Assembly (NCBI GenBank): GCA_003228915.1 | Contig: QIGL01000040.1 | Location: forward strand, 1 to 62,499 | DNA from: Acidiferrobacteraceae bacterium | Lineage (GTDB): Bacteria; Pseudomonadota; Gammaproteobacteria; Acidiferrobacterales; SZUA-150 | Direction: 5' to 3' | Length of the DNA: 62,499 bases | Shown here: in pieces, positions 8,916 through 17,052 of the stretch | Numbering within the stretch: position 1 is the first letter of the stretch | Layout: every line of letters starts with the position of its first letter | Made by a program: the position numbers and the translations under genes | The notes under the pieces: model-generated | The model's database searches: none | What the model saw: the letters and a program-made list of their open reading frames with translations, nothing else | Told to the model about the DNA's origin: nothing

Positions 8916-9400
8916 AACCGGGACTCCATATCCATAGAATGAGATGCTAATACTTAACTATATATTACCAGTCAGTGATTACCTGATGTTTCATCGGACA
9001 AATAGCCCCTTTAGCCCGTCTATCGGACAGGAAAACTTTGAATTTCGCTGTTTTTTTGAAAAAACTAAATTAACCCGTTAAAAACCTGCGGATTTTGCAA
9101 ATTCGCCCTAAATTACAGGGTACGCTTGACCTGTGCCTAGCACATACCTTTTACCTTTATCTTCAGTAGAAAATTGCAAAAAAGTGAGCTTTCTCATGCT
9201 TTTAAAACGGATAAGCCAAAAAGCCGCCTCAGGAATAGTTGTATGGTCTGGCTGAAGTAATGACTGTAAATAGCAAATTCTGACCGAAAAGTATTAATGA
9301 AAGTATTAATTCAATATCGATGATGTAACAGTGGGTTTTTAGCGAACGTACATGTACGCTGCCCACACTTTAAATAATAAATAACCTGGAGGAAATAATA
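8916..9400. other. Divergent intergenic region between protease and binding protein
   Basis: 485 bp, AT-rich, with no supported ORF. It must hold the promoters of both flanking genes. The only distinct structure is the 12-bp perfect palindrome CGTACATGTACG at 9347-9358, about 43 bp before the ATG at 9401, flanked by AGCG and CT. It could be an operator for the substrate-binding protein gene. Confidence 0.45.
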
Positions 9401-10384
9401 ATGAGAATTAAACTCACGACTGTAGCAGTGGCTACCGCTGTGTTCTTGGGCCTGGTGACTGGCCCATTATTGGCAAAAAAGGAAGCAGGCCACAACAAGG
9501 ATTACCGGACATTTTCAACCGGCGGTAAAATCGAGTACGGGAAAATCAGTGATTCCTACAAGGCCGACCTGGTGATGTACCTGGCCGGTAACCAGTTTAT
9601 GGTCATGGAGAAACTGATTCAGGATTTTCAGAAAAAAAATCCAGGCATCAAGAAAATATTTGTCGAGACCATCCCGCCCGGTCAAATTTTCAAAAAACAG
9701 CTCCTGAAACAGGGCAAGATTGATGGTCAGAAAATTGCAAATAATCCGGACGTTTTTGCCAGTGTCAATATTAACCATCTCAAAAAACTCAAGTCCAAGA
9801 ACATTATGGATGTCTACATAATTTACGCCCATAACAAACTTGAGCTCATGGTGGCGAAAGGCAATCCCAAGAAAATTAAAGGCGTCAGGGACCTGGCGCG
9901 GGATGATCTCGTTCAGTCGCACCCCAATCCCCTGACCGAGGGTATTTTCAAGTTTTATGGCTCGGAAATGCTCAAGGATCTGGGCCTCTACCAGAAGGTA
10001 ACTGCGGGTAAAAAATGTAAGAGTTGCTGGGCGATACCGGGCAAGGTCTGGTTTACTTCCCGTCATCACCGGGAAACCCCGTATCGGTTAGAAAACGGTG
10101 AGTCCGATGTCGGCATTGTCTGGGCTACCGAAGTAGAATATGCCGTGGCCTCGGGTCGTGGTGTCGAAGGCGTATCGATTCCCGCGCCTTATAACAAGCA
10201 AGATAAAGTGGGTTATGCCATTGGCAGATTAGTCAAAGGTCGCAACCAGGCCAATGCCGATAAATACCTGGCCTATCTTGCCACCAGTGATGCCCAAAAA
10301 ATCTATGCATCATACGGTTTCATTAATGCTACCGCTGACGAACTTAAAGTCAAACCTTTGAAACCGTTCAAAAAGAAAAAGTAA
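9401..10384 (+). CDS. Periplasmic substrate-binding protein (ModA-like fold), orphan
   Basis: 327 residues with a strong GGAGG before the ATG. A signal peptide ends near GPLLAKK (about 25). The body resembles type II extracellular binding proteins of molybdate/sulfate/iron type: ADLVMYLAGN, FVETIPPGQIFKKQLL, LMVAKGNPKKIKGVRDLARD, and VGIVWATEVEYA. Unusual points are a CKSC pair at 206-209 and a very lysine-rich sequence with a KKKK end. No ABC permease or ATPase genes are adjacent, so it may serve a distant transporter or a sensory role. The ligand is unknown. A strong terminator follows, so it is monocistronic. Confidence 0.8.
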   Translation: MRIKLTTVAVATAVFLGLVTGPLLAKKEAGHNKDYRTFSTGGKIEYGKISDSYKADLVMYLAGNQFMVMEKLIQDFQKKNPGIKKIFVETIPPGQIFKKQLLKQGKIDGQKIANNPDVFASVNINHLKKLKSKNIMDVYIIYAHNKLELMVAKGNPKKIKGVRDLARDDLVQSHPNPLTEGIFKFYGSEMLKDLGLYQKVTAGKKCKSCWAIPGKVWFTSRHHRETPYRLENGESDVGIVWATEVEYAVASGRGVEGVSIPAPYNKQDKVGYAIGRLVKGRNQANADKYLAYLATSDAQKIYASYGFINATADELKVKPLKPFKKKK

Positions 10385-10407
10385 CTAAGAAATGTAAGTA
10401 GGAAGAG

Positions 10408-10433
10408 GGGCAGCATTTGCTGCCCTTTTTTTT
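10408..10433 (+). terminator. Rho-independent terminator of the binding-protein gene
   Basis: GGGCAGC-ATTT-GCTGCCC with a 7-bp stem is followed directly by eight T, 23 bp after the stop codon at 10384. It is a textbook intrinsic terminator. Confidence 0.93.
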
Positions 10434-10460
10434 CATTTAGAGTTCTGGGCTGTTAAATCT

Positions 10461-10670
10461 CGTAGGTTGGGGTAAGCGTTTTCTGCGAACCCCAACACAC
10501 CAAACCGCGATGCAACCACCAAACGTTCAAAATAGGTTCCTCTCTTCAACATCGAACATATTAATTTTCCGAATATAAATCGTTTTTTTGCTGAACCATT
10601 TTTAGTTATTTTGCATTAAACCCGATCGCATTTTGTTGGGCTTCATAGAAAACATTCACCCCAACCTACG
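10461..10670. repeat. MITE-like element with about 29-bp imperfect inverted ends
   Basis: CGTAGGTTGGGGTAAGCG... at the left (from 10461) and ...CACCCCAACCTACG at the right (to 10670) are inverted repeats. The match extends through AGAAAAC to about 29 bp with a few mismatches, enclosing about 150 bp of non-coding AT-rich DNA. The outer arm is related to the small hairpin at 2039-2066. There is no ORF inside. Confidence 0.65.
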
Positions 10671-10730
10671 GGCTTTTATTTTTCGAATTTTTTATGTAAA
10701 AAAGCCGGGTTATTACAATTAAAATTAAGG

Positions 10731-11603
10731 CTATCCACCCACCAGTTTTTTCATAGTCGATCCCATTTCGGCCGGTGAATGGGTGGTGGTGACACCGGCT
10801 TTTTCCAGGGCGGCGAATTTTTCTGCCGCCGTGCCTTTGCCGCCGGCAATAATGGCACCGGCATGACCCATGCGTTTGCCCTTGGGTGCGGTGACACCGG
10901 CTATATACGCCACCACCGGTTTGCTGACTTCGCTCTGGATAAATTCTGCTGCGGCTTCCTCGGCACTACCGCCAATCTCGCCGACCATTAAAATGGCTTC
11001 CGTCTGGTCATCTTTTTCGAAGAGTTCCAGACAATCAATAAAATTCATACCGGGAATGGGGTCACCGCCAATGCCGATACAAGTACTCTGACCAAAACCA
11101 ATATCGGTGGTTTGTTTGACGGCTTCATAGGTGAGAGTGCCGGAACGGGAGACCACGCCTACCTTGCCGGCCTGGTGAATCTCGCCAGGCATGATGCCAA
11201 TCTTGCACTGGCCCGGCGTAATAATTCCCGGGCAATTGGGGCCAATAAGGCGGGCACCGTTTTCCTTGACTACCAGTCGCGCTTGTAACATGTCCAGGGT
11301 CGGCACACCTTCGGTAATACAAACAATTAATTTTATGCCCGCATCGGCGGCTTCCAGGATGGCGTCTTTACAAAAAGGGGCGGGCACGTATATAACAGTG
11401 GCATTGGCCTGGGTTTCATTTACGGCCTGCTGCACGGTATCGAAAACGGGTAAGTCCAGGTGGCTATTACCGCCCTTGCCGGGGGTAACACCGCCGACCA
11501 TATTCGTGCCGTAAGCAATTGCTTGTTGGGAATGAAACGTGCCTTGCCTGCCGGTAAAACCCTGGCATATCAGGCGCGTGTTTTTATCCACCAAAATACT
11601 CAT
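10731..11603 (-). CDS. sucD: Succinyl-CoA ligase, alpha subunit
   Basis: 290 residues, the standard length. The CoA-binding Rossmann part ([17 protein letters not shown]) is followed by the ligase part with the phosphohistidine at His247 ([13 protein letters not shown]). With SucC it interconverts succinyl-CoA and succinate while making a nucleoside triphosphate in the TCA cycle. The start codon at 11603 lies 39 bp after the sucC stop, so sucC-sucD form one leftward operon. No strong terminator is visible after the stop; only a weak AGCC/GGCT stem followed by six T occurs at about 10,700. Confidence 0.97.
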   Translation of the reverse strand: MSILVDKNTRLICQGFTGRQGTFHSQQAIAYGTNMVGGVTPGKGGNSHLDLPVFDTVQQAVNETQANATVIYVPAPFCKDAILEAADAGIKLIVCITEGVPTLDMLQARLVVKENGARLIGPNCPGIITPGQCKIGIMPGEIHQAGKVGVVSRSGTLTYEAVKQTTDIGFGQSTCIGIGGDPIPGMNFIDCLELFEKDDQTEAILMVGEIGGSAEEAAAEFIQSEVSKPVVAYIAGVTAPKGKRMGHAGAIIAGGKGTAAEKFAALEKAGVTTTHSPAEMGSTMKKLVGG

Positions 11604-11642
11604 GCCATCATACCCATTGCGTCATACTCACTATGGCCAGGC

Positions 11643-12815
11643 TCACTTGGTTATGACCCCGGCTGCTGCCACGACATCCTGGGCGGCCTGGTCCAGGCCC
11701 TTGGCCGTGGTCAGTTTTAGACCACTCTTATCCAGGATCGCCAAACCCTCATCGGCATGGTTGCCTTCCAAGCGCACCACCACCGGCACTTTTATACCGA
11801 CTTCGGCAACGGCACCAACAATGCCTTCGGCAATCATGTCGCAACGAACAATGCCACCAAAAATATTCACTAACACGGCGTTAACGTTTTCATCAGATAA
11901 AATAATTTTAAACGCTTCGGCGACCCGTTCTTTATCGGCGGTACCACCAACATCAAGAAAATTAGCCGGGTTACCGCCGTGTAATTTGATTAAATCCATG
12001 GTCGCCATGGCCAGGCCGGCGCCATTGACCATGCAGCCAATATTGCCCTCGAGGGCGACATAACTCAGATCCCATTCCCCGGCTTCTACCTCCCGGGGGT
12101 CTTCCTGGGTAACGTCACGCATGGCTTGCAAATCTTTATGGCGATACAGGGCGTTGTCGTCAATATTAATCTTGGCATCGAGACACAACAAATCACCCGT
12201 GCTGGTAATCACCAACGGGTTAACTTCCAGCAGGCTGAGGTCTTTTTCCAGGAATAATGTTGCTAAACGATTCAACAAAAAACCGAGCTGTTTAACCTGG
12301 TCGCCATTCAAATCCAGACCAACCGCCAATAACCGGGCCTGGAAAGGCTGGACGCCGGTAAGCGGGTTAATGGTTACCTTGAGAATTTTTTCCGGGGTTT
12401 CCGCCGCCACTTTTTCGATCTCAACCCCGCCTTCGGTTGAGGCCATGAACACAATACGCTGTTGTGCTCTGTCGATCACTGCGCCTAAATATAGTTCGCG
12501 TTCAATTTCACATGGCGCTTCAATTAATACCTGCTCGATGGGTTGACCCCGGGCATCGGTTTGAATAGTCACCAGCCGTTGGCCGAGCATGCTGGCAACT
12601 GCATTTCTTGCGTCTTTATCACTACTAACAATTTTGACGCCACCGGCCTTGCCACGACCGCCGGCATGAACCTGGGCCTTGATTACCCAGCGGTCACCGC
12701 CCAGATTTTTTAACGCATCATCCACCTGGTCCAGCCGGGTGACCACCTGGTTGTCAGGCACAGTCAGGCCAAAGTTTTTAAACAAGGCCTTGGATTGATA
12801 CTCGTGTAGGTTCAT
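11643..12815 (-). CDS. sucC: Succinyl-CoA ligase [ADP-forming], beta subunit
   Basis: 390 residues. The start [17 protein letters not shown] is the family N-terminus. An ATP-grasp domain follows ([16 protein letters not shown] near 45-60), with the metal/nucleotide site in LEVNPLVI. The C-terminal ligase domain carries [15 protein letters not shown] and IFGGIVRCD. It supplies the nucleotide-binding half of the succinyl-CoA ligase and is first gene of sucCD. Unlike E. coli, sucCD is not joined to sucAB here but lies 7 kb away. Confidence 0.97.
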   Translation of the reverse strand: MNLHEYQSKALFKNFGLTVPDNQVVTRLDQVDDALKNLGGDRWVIKAQVHAGGRGKAGGVKIVSSDKDARNAVASMLGQRLVTIQTDARGQPIEQVLIEAPCEIERELYLGAVIDRAQQRIVFMASTEGGVEIEKVAAETPEKILKVTINPLTGVQPFQARLLAVGLDLNGDQVKQLGFLLNRLATLFLEKDLSLLEVNPLVITSTGDLLCLDAKINIDDNALYRHKDLQAMRDVTQEDPREVEAGEWDLSYVALEGNIGCMVNGAGLAMATMDLIKLHGGNPANFLDVGGTADKERVAEAFKIILSDENVNAVLVNIFGGIVRCDMIAEGIVGAVAEVGIKVPVVVRLEGNHADEGLAILDKSGLKLTTAKGLDQAAQDVVAAAGVITK

Positions 12816-12910
12816 ATTCGTTTTTGATGCTGATTCCGTAATTGTTTGTAATCTTGAGCCCGTGGTCGAGTATATTCATAAAAGTAGAAATGTAACAGCA
12901 GCCAAGAACC

Positions 12911-12974
12911 GCGGAAGCGGAAATCCAATCAGTAACTGAAACTGCCCATTAAAAACCTGGATTCCCGCTTCCGC
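12911..12974. repeat. Dispersed inverted repeat in the sucC upstream region
   Basis: GCGGAAGCGGAAATCCA (12911-12927) and TGGATTCCCGCTTCCGC (12958-12974) are inverted with one mismatch around a 30-bp spacer. GCGGGAATGACGAG follows. The wording resembles short dispersed palindromes found in many bacterial genomes. It lies between sucC and the M48 protease gene and could act as a terminator-like hairpin. Confidence 0.65.
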
Positions 12975-13023
12975 GGGAATGACGAGTTTATAGGACAGTA
13001 GTACAACCGGTTATAATCTCACT

Positions 13024-14973
13024 TTATATTTTTACCGGCGGCATTGGGCAATCGAGTACATCTGAAAATGTTCGTAAAAGTTCGACTTCAACCGGGGAAA
13101 TTTTCTGGTCGTGGGCAATACTGGCAACACAAGCCTTCAGGAATTGCGGTTTGACCAGGGGTTTTAACATTGCCAGTTTTTTCAGTGCCCGATCCATATT
13201 CGCCAGGTTAATTTCATTTCTTGCCAACAATTCCAGCCCACCAAAGTCCAGTGTTTTTGCAGCGGCATTAAATGCATTTTTTACATCTGTATCATTTTTA
13301 TTACCGGCATGAGCCAATACCGAGAGTACCATTGAGGTTTCCTTTTTTAACTGTTTAAGTTTCGAATAACGGGCTTTTATGCGTGTCAGTTTAAAAAATT
13401 GTGCATCAAGATGGTTAAATAATATTTTCTGCAGTGACCATTCCATCAGGTCAACCTTGTCATCCATTTTTATCAGTGCAATCAGGTTGGCTCTGAAAAT
13501 TTTGTACTGGTTAGCAGATAACTGTTTCAGTGCCGGTATCGCCATATCCATAAGCGGCAGTCGATGTTCAATTTTCAGATTTTCCAGCTCTGGAATAAAT
13601 TTTTGTGTTAACACGAACACATCAGGATCGGCTTTCTCCTGCAAGTATTGCAACTGTTGCCCGCGCACATCCTGTCCCTTATCCAGCACCATGGAATAAA
13701 TTAGTGCCCGGGCGCCATAGGGCTCGCTGGCAGCAGTGGCGACAACCGCAGGCATTTCTGCTATCAGGGTACGGGCATGACTGATTGTTTCCTGGCTGGG
13801 ATTACCAATTTGATCAATGGCGTTAGCAACGTCAGCAATCGCCGCCCCGGCAAGAATGGTGGTCATTTTATTAGCGAGTTCTTCCCGGCTCATGCCGGCT
13901 TTTTTATCGGCCTGTTTCTTATCCTGCTGCTTTGGTTGCCGATCAGTTTTGTCTTCAGTATCAAACTTGCCGTCCCAATGGGGATCAATGGCCTTGATGC
14001 GTTTGGCCAGTGGTGGGTGGGTGGCAGAGAGTGATGACATGAAACCTGAAATCCCCTGGGCAAAAAAAGCATGGCTGACTTCGGGCGCGCCAGGGTTTTC
14101 TATTTTTGAACCAAACTCCAGTCCGCCAATTCTTTTTAAGGCACCGGCAATGCCGTCCGGGTTGCGGGTAAACTGGACTGCGGAGGCGTCCGCCAGGTAT
14201 TCCCGTTGCCGGCTCACCGCGGCCTTGATCAGGCCACCAAAAAAGGTTCCGGCAAAGCCGAGTACCATCAACCCAATCGCCAGTGCCAATATTCCGCCCG
14301 CGCCTTTGCCGCTACTTCGTCCGCGACCCGAAAAAGAAGCAGAATACAACATATAGTACCCAATAAGCCCTATAATCAGGATGCCATTCAGGATGCCCAT
14401 TAAACGAATATTTAGCCGCATGTCGCCATTAAAAATATGGCTGAACTCGTGGGCTATAACACCTTGCAGCTGATCGCGGCTTAAATGATCAATAGTCCCC
14501 TGGGTAACACCAATGACCGCATCCCGTGGCGTAAAGCCGGCGGCAAAGGCATTGATACCTTGCTCACCGGTTAACAAATAAACCGGTGGCGCGGGCGTGC
14601 CGGAAGCGATGGCCATTTCCTGTACCACGTTCAATAGTTTGCGTTGTTTCAGGTCATTGGTGTCTTGCGGGATTAGTTGCCCACCCAATGACTCCGCAAC
14701 TGCCTTACCACCGGCCGACAAGGTCATAATCTTGTAGAAACTGCCCACCAACACCACGGTGCCGACGGCAATACTGATAACAGCAAATGTTTGCCAGTCC
14801 ATTTGCAGGAGCAATTCCCCGCCATCTTGCACTTGCTGACTATCGATATAACCGAACACCACCATGACCAGAAGATTAGTCATAATAATTAAGGTGACCA
14901 CCGCTAAAGTAAACAGAAGTACCAGCCGGAACGTGTTTTTGCGTACACGGTCTTGTGATTCAAAGAAATTCAT
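13024..14973 (-). CDS. M48 family zinc metalloprotease, HtpX-like with C-terminal extension
   Basis: 649 residues. Two membrane helices near the N-terminus (about 17-42 and 62-82) precede the zinc site HEFSH at 175-179. Two more hydrophobic segments follow (about 190-245), then the third ligand region SRQREYLADASAVQFT. HtpX itself is about 290 residues; here roughly 300 further, predicted cytoplasmic, residues follow, including a Lys/Asp-rich linker (about 345-365) and helical repeats of unknown role. The gene lies 33 bp after lemA. A LemA/M48 pair is a recurrent arrangement thought to act in membrane protein quality control. Confidence 0.9.
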   Translation of the reverse strand: MNFFESQDRVRKNTFRLVLLFTLAVVTLIIMTNLLVMVVFGYIDSQQVQDGGELLLQMDWQTFAVISIAVGTVVLVGSFYKIMTLSAGGKAVAESLGGQLIPQDTNDLKQRKLLNVVQEMAIASGTPAPPVYLLTGEQGINAFAAGFTPRDAVIGVTQGTIDHLSRDQLQGVIAHEFSHIFNGDMRLNIRLMGILNGILIIGLIGYYMLYSASFSGRGRSSGKGAGGILALAIGLMVLGFAGTFFGGLIKAAVSRQREYLADASAVQFTRNPDGIAGALKRIGGLEFGSKIENPGAPEVSHAFFAQGISGFMSSLSATHPPLAKRIKAIDPHWDGKFDTEDKTDRQPKQQDKKQADKKAGMSREELANKMTTILAGAAIADVANAIDQIGNPSQETISHARTLIAEMPAVVATAASEPYGARALIYSMVLDKGQDVRGQQLQYLQEKADPDVFVLTQKFIPELENLKIEHRLPLMDMAIPALKQLSANQYKIFRANLIALIKMDDKVDLMEWSLQKILFNHLDAQFFKLTRIKARYSKLKQLKKETSMVLSVLAHAGNKNDTDVKNAFNAAAKTLDFGGLELLARNEINLANMDRALKKLAMLKPLVKPQFLKACVASIAHDQKISPVEVELLRTFSDVLDCPMPPVKI

Positions 14974-15006
14974 TTAAACGCCTGGAATATTTTTCGTTAC
15001 TTGTTA

Positions 15007-15603
15007 TTAAAACGAAACCTTGGGTGCCGCCTGGATGGCAACGGTATCTTCAAATTCAAGCAAGGTGGCATCTTTACCGTGACCAAAGCCCACTGCAAAA
15101 AAGACGGCTGGAAATGTTTGCTTAAAGGTATTATAAGCCATGACGGCATCATTAAAGGCCTGGCGGGCGAAAGAAACCTTGTTTTCAGTCGAAGTAAGCT
15201 CTTCGCTTAACTGCATCATATTCTGGCTGGCCTTGAGATCAGGGTAGGCCTCCATCACCATATTAAAATTCATCAGGGCCCCGGCGAGCTTACCTTCGGC
15301 ACCACTCAGTTTTTTCATGGCATCAGCGCTGCCGGGGTCGGCGGCTGCGTTCGATAGCATGCTTTGTGCTGTATTGCGTGCTTCGACCACCGCTTCCAGG
15401 GTTCCACGTTCGTGCTTGATGTAACCCTTTGCGGTCTCGACAAGATTTGGAATCAGGTCGTAACGACGTTTTAATTGTACCTCAATCTGCGCAAAGGCAT
15501 TTTTATAGCGATTCTTAAACGTAACAAGTTTATTAAAAATCCCGATTATGTAAAAGATAATGAACGCAACAATAACCAGAATAACTATTAATGTAGTACC
15601 CAT
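15007..15603 (-). CDS. lemA: LemA family protein
   Basis: 198 residues. A single N-terminal membrane helix (about 5-25, LIVILVIVAFIIFYIIGIFN) is followed by a helical LemA domain with the typical KRRYDLIPNLVETAKGYIKHE and VSFARQAFNDAVMAYNTF. The C-terminal part is mostly predicted extracytoplasmic helix bundle. The function of LemA is poorly defined. Its tight linkage to the downstream M48 protease gene (33 bp) suggests a joint role. Confidence 0.93.
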   Translation of the reverse strand: MGTTLIVILVIVAFIIFYIIGIFNKLVTFKNRYKNAFAQIEVQLKRRYDLIPNLVETAKGYIKHERGTLEAVVEARNTAQSMLSNAAADPGSADAMKKLSGAEGKLAGALMNFNMVMEAYPDLKASQNMMQLSEELTSTENKVSFARQAFNDAVMAYNTFKQTFPAVFFAVGFGHGKDATLLEFEDTVAIQAAPKVSF

Positions 15604-15735
15604 ATTGATTCGCCTTTATTGGATAATTGAACTCAGTTGATGGGGCCATTCTACACCGTAAACAAGGGTTACGTGCAAATTTCATAGCTTAAAAAGTGCC
15701 TGATTTTCTGCTACGGCAGCACGCCAGGGATAATA

Positions 15736-15763
15736 AACAGGGCCCACCATGGTGGGCCCTGTT
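15736..15763 (-). terminator. Perfect 28-bp palindrome, probable terminator of the Met/His-rich gene
   Basis: AACAGGGCCCAC-CATG-GTGGGCCCTGTT is perfectly self-complementary: 12-bp arms with a 4-base loop. On the minus strand it is followed by TATTAT, a weak U-rich tail. It lies about 44 bp past the stop of the 15,807-16,136 gene and upstream of lemA. Confidence 0.65.
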
Positions 15764-15806
15764 GTTGCCGGGCGGGTAATGCTTAATATTATCCCCCGGA
15801 TTTTTT

Positions 15807-16136
15807 TCAGCTTCTTTTGCCGACTTTTCCTTTTTTACCTTTTTTACCGGCCTTACCCTTTTTGCCAGTATTGCTTGCTTTACCAGTATCGTGGCAGGTA
15901 TCAGTACGCTTTAACCCATGGTGGTCGTTTTGTGCCAGGGTCTGGCCATGCATTGTATTGGTGTTGCCATGGGTGGGTTGGCCATGCATGGTATTCTGGT
16001 TGGTCTGGCCCATCATGCTGGTGTTTTGGTTGTAACCCATGTGAGTATTATCCTGGGCGAAGGCTATTGTTCCCATGAACAAACCCAGGCCAGCAATAGC
16101 GCCAACAATAGCTGTTAATATTGTTTTGCCTTTCAT
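15807..16136 (-). CDS. Small secreted Met/His-rich protein
   Basis: 109 residues, start backed by AGGAGA. A signal peptide (1-27, cleavage near IAFAQDN) leads to a low-complexity segment rich in Met, His, Asn and Gln with repeats NTMHGQ. There is a single Cys near residue 81, then a Gly/Lys tail (GKKGKAGKKGKKGKVGKR). I do not recognise a family. Met/His-rich periplasmic segments typically bind Cu(I)/Cu(II) or Ag(I), so metal binding is a reasonable inference. It is divergent from an OmpR-type regulator whose partner kinase has a similar Met/His patch, suggesting one metal- or envelope-responsive unit. The polybasic tail could instead bind envelope polyanions. Confidence 0.75.
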   Translation of the reverse strand: MKGKTILTAIVGAIAGLGLFMGTIAFAQDNTHMGYNQNTSMMGQTNQNTMHGQPTHGNTNTMHGQTLAQNDHHGLKRTDTCHDTGKASNTGKKGKAGKKGKKGKVGKRS

Positions 16137-16228
16137 AATAATTCTCCTGTTGATTGGTTAATAATTTATCTTACGGTTGTTATTAAAGCAGTTGCATGTA
16201 ACTGGCAAATGACCGAAACAGGTGTTTT

Positions 16229-16273
16229 TGTAACAAATACTGTCTCCATGGGGTACTGTTACAATATGTTACA
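16229..16273. promoter_or_regulatory. Probable response-regulator operator (TGTTACA repeats)
   Basis: TGTTACA occurs at 16257-16263 and 16267-16273, a tandem pair with a 10-bp period as used by OmpR-type dimers. An inverted copy TGTAACA lies at 16229-16235. They lie between the divergent Met/His-rich gene and the regulator gene, about 45-60 bp upstream of the predicted regulator transcript start. Autoregulation and co-regulation of the small protein are likely. Confidence 0.55.
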
Positions 16274-16281
16274 AATTAGTG

Positions 16282-16310
16282 CTGACCCTGTTTGGTTAAT
16301 TCTGTAGAAC
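16282..16310 (+). promoter_or_regulatory. Predicted promoter of the two-component operon
   Basis: CTGACC (16282-16287), a 17-bp spacer and TAGAAC (16305-16310) match four of six bases at each consensus element. The start would fall at or next to the ATG at 16318, which has no Shine-Dalgarno, so the message may be nearly leaderless. Confidence 0.4.
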
Positions 16311-16317
16311 TAATTAT

Positions 16318-17052
16318 ATGAACAACAAACAACGCAAAGACCATGTCCTGGTCGTAGATGATGATGCCGAGATTCGCCAGTTGTTGAAGGCTTACCTGGA
16401 AACTCATGGTCTTCGCGCCAGCACGGCCGCTGATGGCAAGCTAATGTGGGACGAGCTGGACAAAAAAAAGATTGACCTGATCGTGCTGGACCTGATGTTG
16501 CCCGGCGAAAGTGGCCTCAGCCTGTGCCGAAAACTGTGTGCCGACTCACAGATCCCGGTCATTATGCTGACCGCACTGGGTGAGGAAACCGACAGGATCG
16601 TTGGCCTGGAAATGGGTGCCGATGATTACCTGGCCAAACCCTTCAACCCACGGGAATTGCTGGCACGCATTCACAGCGTATTGCGTCGTGCCCGTGCTTT
16701 GCCGGGTTCAAGCGAACAAACTAAACAAAAAGGTCGATTACATTTCGCAAGCTGGACGCTTGATACCGTTGCCCGTCACCTGATCTCTGCCGATAATGTA
16801 GTCGTGCCTCTCAGTGGCGGCGAATATCGTTTGCTCACAGTTTTTCTTGATCGACCAAACCGAGTACTCAGTCGAGACCAGCTGCTGGAATTAGTTAGTG
16901 GTAAGGAAGCGTTGCCATTTGACCGCAGTATTGATGTCCAGGTGGGTCGCCTACGCAAGCGACTCGGTGATGACAGCCGTGAGCCACGCTTAATCAAAAC
17001 TGTTCGCAGTGCCGGTTACATATTCACCGAAAAGGTCCGGGCGGAAGAATAA
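16318..17052 (+). CDS. OmpR family response regulator
   Basis: 244 residues. A receiver domain (about 9-120) has the acidic pocket VVDDDAE, phospho-acceptor Asp58 (VLDLMLPGE), a conserved Thr in MLTALG and Lys in LAKPF. A winged-helix output domain (about 145-240) carries LSGGEYRLLTVFLDRPNRVLS and DVQVGRLRKRLGDD. It binds DNA when phosphorylated. The stop codon overlaps the kinase start by one base (TAATG), so the two are translationally coupled. The specific target is inferred from the divergent Met/His-rich gene and the TGTTACA boxes upstream. There is no Shine-Dalgarno before the ATG. Confidence 0.94.
   Translation: MNNKQRKDHVLVVDDDAEIRQLLKAYLETHGLRASTAADGKLMWDELDKKKIDLIVLDLMLPGESGLSLCRKLCADSQIPVIMLTALGEETDRIVGLEMGADDYLAKPFNPRELLARIHSVLRRARALPGSSEQTKQKGRLHFASWTLDTVARHLISADNVVVPLSGGEYRLLTVFLDRPNRVLSRDQLLELVSGKEALPFDRSIDVQVGRLRKRLGDDSREPRLIKTVRSAGYIFTEKVRAEE

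Noticed and set aside
9515-10069. A 184-codon minus-strand frame
   Set aside because: Opposite the substrate-binding protein gene, which has signal peptide, ribosome site and terminator; no support for the antisense frame.
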